Shown here piece after piece: positions 61,501-64,000 of a stretch of 64,000 bases of DNA. The stretch's first letter is position 1. Each line of letters opens with the position of its first letter. Origin of the DNA: Chersky-840 sp963838775 (GTDB lineage: Bacteria > Actinomycetota > Acidimicrobiia > Acidimicrobiales > UBA8190). The position numbers and the translations under genes were made by a program. The notes below the pieces were generated by a model. It was given only the letters and a program-made list of their open reading frames with translations, did no database searches and had not been told where the DNA came from. The DNA is taken from contig CAWISP010000036.1 of the NCBI GenBank assembly GCA_963838775.1, positions 124,001-188,000 on the forward strand, read 5' to 3'.

Positions 61501-63263
61501 ACCGGGGCGCTGAGACCCGATGGGGTCGGGCTGAGTGTCTGCCACAACGCTCGTGGACGCGGGGTGTCGTAGTGCTCGTAGGCCAGGTCCGATTGGACGA
61601 CCAGATCACCTGCGCTCATGATGCGCGCCATGGGCGCCAGGGCGCTCGGATCGACGGTGCCCTCCTGCACCTGCTCGTCGAGGGCGGTGAGCAGGTTCGA
61701 CGATCCTGTCGAACCGTAAGGCACGAGACCCCGGTCGACCTCGGGACGCGTCATGAGCCCGGGCAGCACCGGATCGAGCGTGGATCCCCACCGGTAGGTG
61801 GCGAAATCGATGCCCGGTTCGGTGAGCACGCGCGTCTGCGCCGCGCCGGGCTGGTCGTCGAGGAACTTCGCCGCATCGGTCCAGTACGAGGGCACCTGCT
61901 CCGGACGCGACCAGCTGGTGGTGACGAACTGGCCCGTCCACAAGGCGGGCAGGTCGGCGGCGACGAGCCCCATCACAGCCACGGCAGAGATGGCGCCCGC
62001 CACCTTCCACCGTCGTGCCAACGCGGCGACACCAGCCCCCAGGAGCACAGCGATGCCCAGAATGACCAGCGGCGTGGCGCGGTTGGTGCTGCGCAGCGCG
62101 AGTCCCGCCGTCGAGTCCGACGAGCTGGCCTTGATGACACGTCCGAGCGGGGACGGGTCCGAGAGGGGGTGGACGCTGACGGCAAGGATCGTGCCCACCA
62201 CGATGAGCGCGACGAAATAGGCGCGCTCGCGCCATCGCACCAAGAACGCGGCCAGGAATGCGAAGGCGGGAACGGCGAAGCTCACCGCCAGCAACCACAG
62301 CGACGTCATGTACGGTCCCGCCGTCGGCAGGTACAGACCCAGCTTGTCCACTCCGTAGAAGAACCAGTAGCCGAGCCCGCGCAGGGTCTCCGACGCCAGG
62401 CTGGTGCGGGCCACGGTGGGGATCGATTCGGTGTCCCGCAGGATGTTGCCCAGGTAGGCCCCCTCCACGCTGAGCCCCACGATCCACCATGCGCACGCCG
62501 CCAGGCTGAGCACGGTGACCTTGACCGCCGTCGACAGGGCGCGTCCCCACCGGACCCGGCCCGTCACGAGCTCCCACACCACCCACAGCAGGGGACCCAC
62601 GCCGACGAAGATCAACGAGGCGGCGTTGGTGCTGCCGACCAGCGCCACGACAAGAGCGAAGAAGGCCGGGTAGCGCCAGCCTCCCACTCGCAGCGCCCGG
62701 GCGATGGTGGCGAGCATCCACGGCAAGCCGACCCAGGGGAGAAGGAGGACCGACTCGCGCGCCTCGTACTGCACGACGTAGGGCGACAACATGTAGGCGA
62801 GTGCCCCCACCATCGCGCCCAGGCCCCCCAGCGTGGCCATGTCGAGCGATCCGGTGCCCCGTTCCCCCGTGGCCGGCGACAGCGTGCGCAGCAGGTAGAG
62901 GACGCCGGCGCCGGCGAGGAAGAGGAGACTCCCGGTCCACAGCCTCTGGGCCACCCACGTCGGCACGCCGAGCACGTGCATGAGCGCGTAATAGGGGCCC
63001 ATGGGCAGCAGATAGCCGATGTACTCGTGGGTGACCGATCCCATGGCGAGATCGGGGTCCCACATGGAAGCCGAAACCGACAGCCAGCGGACCGGATCGA
63101 GATAGAGGTAGGCCTTCGTGTCCGCCCCCACCCGGCCCGGGGCGGTGAGGAGCAGGGGGATGTAGGCCACCGCGGCCAGGACCAGGTGAGCCACCCAGGT
63201 GGCCACGCTCCGGCGCCCGGAGCGTGGCGGGTGCGTGTTCGTGGGCGGGCGAGTTTCGGTCAC
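58593..63263 (-). CDS. AftD-like alpha-(1->3)-arabinofuranosyltransferase (DUF3367), intact
   Basis: 1,556 aa from GTG. The N-terminal GT-C domain has about 11 spans with GADTKAYLYLDPVRWL (catalytic-type Asp loop) and IGYLLPMGPYYALMH. It is followed by a large extracytoplasmic region with two discoidin-like carbohydrate-binding modules, about residues 760-886 (MDGNLRTAW) and 994-1121 (LDGSLATVWSP), a beta-rich segment (GWHAVVGGK) and C-terminal spans. Domain order matches mycobacterial AftD, which branches arabinogalactan or lipoarabinomannan. Same-strand neighbour of an acyltransferase-3. Donor specificity (arabinofuranose) is by family. Confidence 0.9.
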   Translation of the reverse strand: MTETRPPTNTHPPRSGRRSVATWVAHLVLAAVAYIPLLLTAPGRVGADTKAYLYLDPVRWLSVSASMWDPDLAMGSVTHEYIGYLLPMGPYYALMHVLGVPTWVAQRLWTGSLLFLAGAGVLYLLRTLSPATGERGTGSLDMATLGGLGAMVGALAYMLSPYVVQYEARESVLLLPWVGLPWMLATIARALRVGGWRYPAFFALVVALVGSTNAASLIFVGVGPLLWVVWELVTGRVRWGRALSTAVKVTVLSLAACAWWIVGLSVEGAYLGNILRDTESIPTVARTSLASETLRGLGYWFFYGVDKLGLYLPTAGPYMTSLWLLAVSFAVPAFAFLAAFLVRWRERAYFVALIVVGTILAVSVHPLSDPSPLGRVIKASSSDSTAGLALRSTNRATPLVILGIAVLLGAGVAALARRWKVAGAISAVAVMGLVAADLPALWTGQFVTTSWSRPEQVPSYWTDAAKFLDDQPGAAQTRVLTEPGIDFATYRWGSTLDPVLPGLMTRPEVDRGLVPYGSTGSSNLLTALDEQVQEGTVDPSALAPMARIMSAGDLVVQSDLAYEHYDTPRPRALWQTLSPTPSGLSAPVAFGNPAVTAAPPVKYPLIDETELGLPHGAPYPPPVAVFPVPDARPILRAESASHPLLVDGDGSGLVAAAGAGLLDAQATVLYSPSFATNPAGLQLALSQGADLVVTDSNRKRAEQVGTVRDNFGYTEMAGEKALVPDDRDVRTSPFPARAGTASQTVALEEGVKSVEASGYGNSITYTPENRPDQAMDGNLRTAWTVAAFDNPIGQYLRITLAHPVSTDQVNLVQPLYGPRNRWITRVTLRFDGGHAVTEKLGATSRTAAGQTVTFPSRSFTTLQITIDATNTGTLVSYGGQSGVGFAEVRVSGQQVHEVIRMPEDLLTAAGPSSASHRLTLLMTRDRVAPVPPRTDPEVDIARSFTLPTARTFSVSGTAELSPLIPDDVIDKLLGTTVPGVLAAYSSGRLPGDIQDRASSTLDGSLATVWSPGLGPQAGNWLEYNVAKPITFDHLSMAIVTDGKHSVPTSVTISADGTTRTVGLPALADSSTPWTTQTVNVSFPALTGSRLRVTFDTVRPVTDLDQFSNKPIDLPLGIAEVSIPGVAGSRTAPASLPGTCRSDLLTVDGKQVPVSITGTTQSAASLGLLQVHGCGSAADGITLGAGAHELQTQPGVSPGVDVDIDSLVLDSAAGGRPLAPAASGRAEPTDPGPAPEVSVVHSSTTSAQVVVHDPTAPFWMVLGESTNAGWHAVVGGKDLGASQLIDGYANGWLVTPPSPGHDMVITLTWTPQRFVDEAIVVTGATLALCLVLACWPRRSRRRRRQAAVKPVSVPVGPASGRAAVRIAALWSTRSSPVTSTPDAKPGAVSTAVSPSGDWGVGEQAPVLGSPLRSTGTRPHWLWVLLVSALAGGVTSAVVAPAAGIPVGVATFVGLAFSYGRVLLAIGSVGLLVAVDDMVTTGQSKFHYLAEFGWPTHFETASTLAWLAVCALAADALVQEVRQRRARRDVVPHDAQNAPVARRPSGRTYTRAKHSRRM

Positions 63264-63391
63264 AAGACGAAGGGCTCCGCCACCCTTGGACCCGAGCTGA
63301 GTGCCGGGGCGGCGGAGGGCAGCCTACGAGGTGCTCGCCGGCACCGGAGGCCACACCTTCGGTGGGTGATGGGCACCGTAGAGACGCGTCC

Positions 63392-64000
63392 GTGAAGTCA
63401 GATGCTCAGGCGTGTAGAACGGACCGGATCGCCACTCCTAACCGATCCGAGCACGAGTTCGGGCTGCGCTCCTGGTCCGATCCGGCCGTTGTGGCGGTGG
63501 CGTTCATGGCCCTCGCCTCGGGCTTCGGCCAATTCGGAGCCGTCGCCGCGCTGGGCGACGTGGCCCAGCACTTCGGGCGGGTCGTGCACGGGAATTCCAT
63601 CGCCGACCAAGCCGGCCTATCCGCCACCGAGCTCGGGGTCGGCCTGGCCATCTTGCGCCTCGCTTCGTTGGGCGGGTTACCTCTGTCGAGCCTGGCCGAC
63701 CGCATCGGACGCCGCACCATCTTGGTGGCGACGTGCGCGCTGGGCCTTGCCTTCACCGTCCTGGCCGCCTTGAGTCCCGGGTACTGGTGGTTCGTCGTCA
63801 TCTTCGCCCTGGGCCGCCCCCTGCTCAGTGCCACCAACGCCGTGGCTCAGGTGAGTGCGGCCGAGGAAACGGCCTCGTCGGACCGGGCCAAGGCAATCGC
63901 CCTCATCGCCGCTGGGTACGGAGTGGGCACCGGTCTGACGGCGGTGATCAACGGCCTGTGGAAGTCGACGCTCGGGTTCCGGGGCCTGTTCGCACTCTCG
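63392..64000 (+). CDS. MFS transporter (3' end cut by window)
   Basis: 203 codons are visible from GTG 63392, the first in-frame start; no stop occurs before the window end. Spans are clear (AVVAVAFMALASGFGQFGAV, then ILVATCALGLAFTVLAAL). SSLADRIGRR between the second and third spans is the MFS motif A (G-x-x-x-D-R-x-G-R-R type). GYGVGTGLTAVING follows. Divergent from the AftD-like gene with a 128-bp gap. Substrate unknown. Confidence 0.85.
   Translation, partial: MKSDAQACRTDRIATPNRSEHEFGLRSWSDPAVVAVAFMALASGFGQFGAVAALGDVAQHFGRVVHGNSIADQAGLSATELGVGLAILRLASLGGLPLSSLADRIGRRTILVATCALGLAFTVLAALSPGYWWFVVIFALGRPLLSATNAVAQVSAAEETASSDRAKAIALIAAGYGVGTGLTAVINGLWKSTLGFRGLFALS

Noticed and set aside
60762..63395. 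877-codon open frame antisense to the AftD-like gene
   Set aside because: Composition is Arg/Gly/His/Gln-rich shadow of a GC-rich gene; the opposite strand gives a clear 1,556-aa family protein.
1..64000. Mobile-element or phage origin of the cluster
   Set aside because: No transposase, integrase, tRNA-adjacent attachment site or terminal inverted repeat was seen.

Overview
The window is high-GC, gene-dense DNA with mostly GTG starts and many 4-bp stop/start overlaps. It contains two giant AftD-type (DUF3367) arabinofuranosyltransferase-like genes, an LAFTG-type wall-anchored protein, WbbL-like glycosyltransferases and DUF4352-like lipoproteins. Together these point to an actinobacterium, plausibly a deep lineage such as Acidimicrobiia (inference; no marker gene or rRNA is present). 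I found no rRNA, tRNA, CRISPR, transposase or phage gene, and no gene-free stretch above 300 bases. Several large reading frames antisense to the membrane-protein genes are GC-rich shadows.

Layout. 1-7.5 kb (+): two sulfotransferases (the first cut by the window edge), a methyltransferase and coupled GT2 glycosyltransferase, a secreted LAFTG protein, a frameshifted YfhO-like membrane protein and a lipoprotein. 7.5-12.4 kb (-): two coupled YfhO-like paralogues. 12.6-18 kb: a GT2-methyltransferase fusion, a shortened YfhO-like gene, a small glycosyltransferase-like gene and a sulfotransferase. 18-26.8 kb (-): a seven-gene run with a methyltransferase/GT fusion, GT2, GNAT, a frameshifted WecA/MraY-like phosphosugar transferase, a DegT aminotransferase, a YfhO-like protein and a WbbL-like GT2. 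26.9-34 kb: another sulfotransferase, then GT4, WbbL-like GT2, GT4 and DXD-type sugar transferase genes, an unrecognised gene and another GT4. 34-42.2 kb: a methyltransferase, a UDP-sulfoquinovose synthase, a sixth YfhO-like protein, a GT2, a fifth sulfotransferase and a GT4. 42.3-63.3 kb: two AftD-like genes (one with three frameshifts) bracket a DUF4352-like lipoprotein, a multi-pass membrane protein, a PAS-GGDEF protein, a small coiled-coil protein, a histidine phosphatase, a spermidine-synthase-like membrane protein, a methyltransferase, a PMT-type GT-C and an acyltransferase-3. An MFS transporter enters at the right edge.

How it may work together (inference). Cytoplasmic GT2/GT4 enzymes and a WecA-like enzyme would build a lipid-linked glycan containing an N-acylated amino sugar. 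The six YfhO-like proteins, the PMT-type protein and the AftD-like proteins would act outside the membrane using polyprenyl-phosphate sugars. Methyl, acyl, O-sulfate (five PAPS-type sulfotransferases) and possibly sulfoquinovose groups would decorate the product. The most notable reading is an assembly locus for a sulfur-rich, arabinan-related actinobacterial surface glycan with a lineage-specific YfhO-like expansion.

Sequence quality. Five single-base frameshifts fall in three otherwise well-conserved genes, and all are net +1 (or -2). Either the assembly has insertion errors or these genes are very recently broken.
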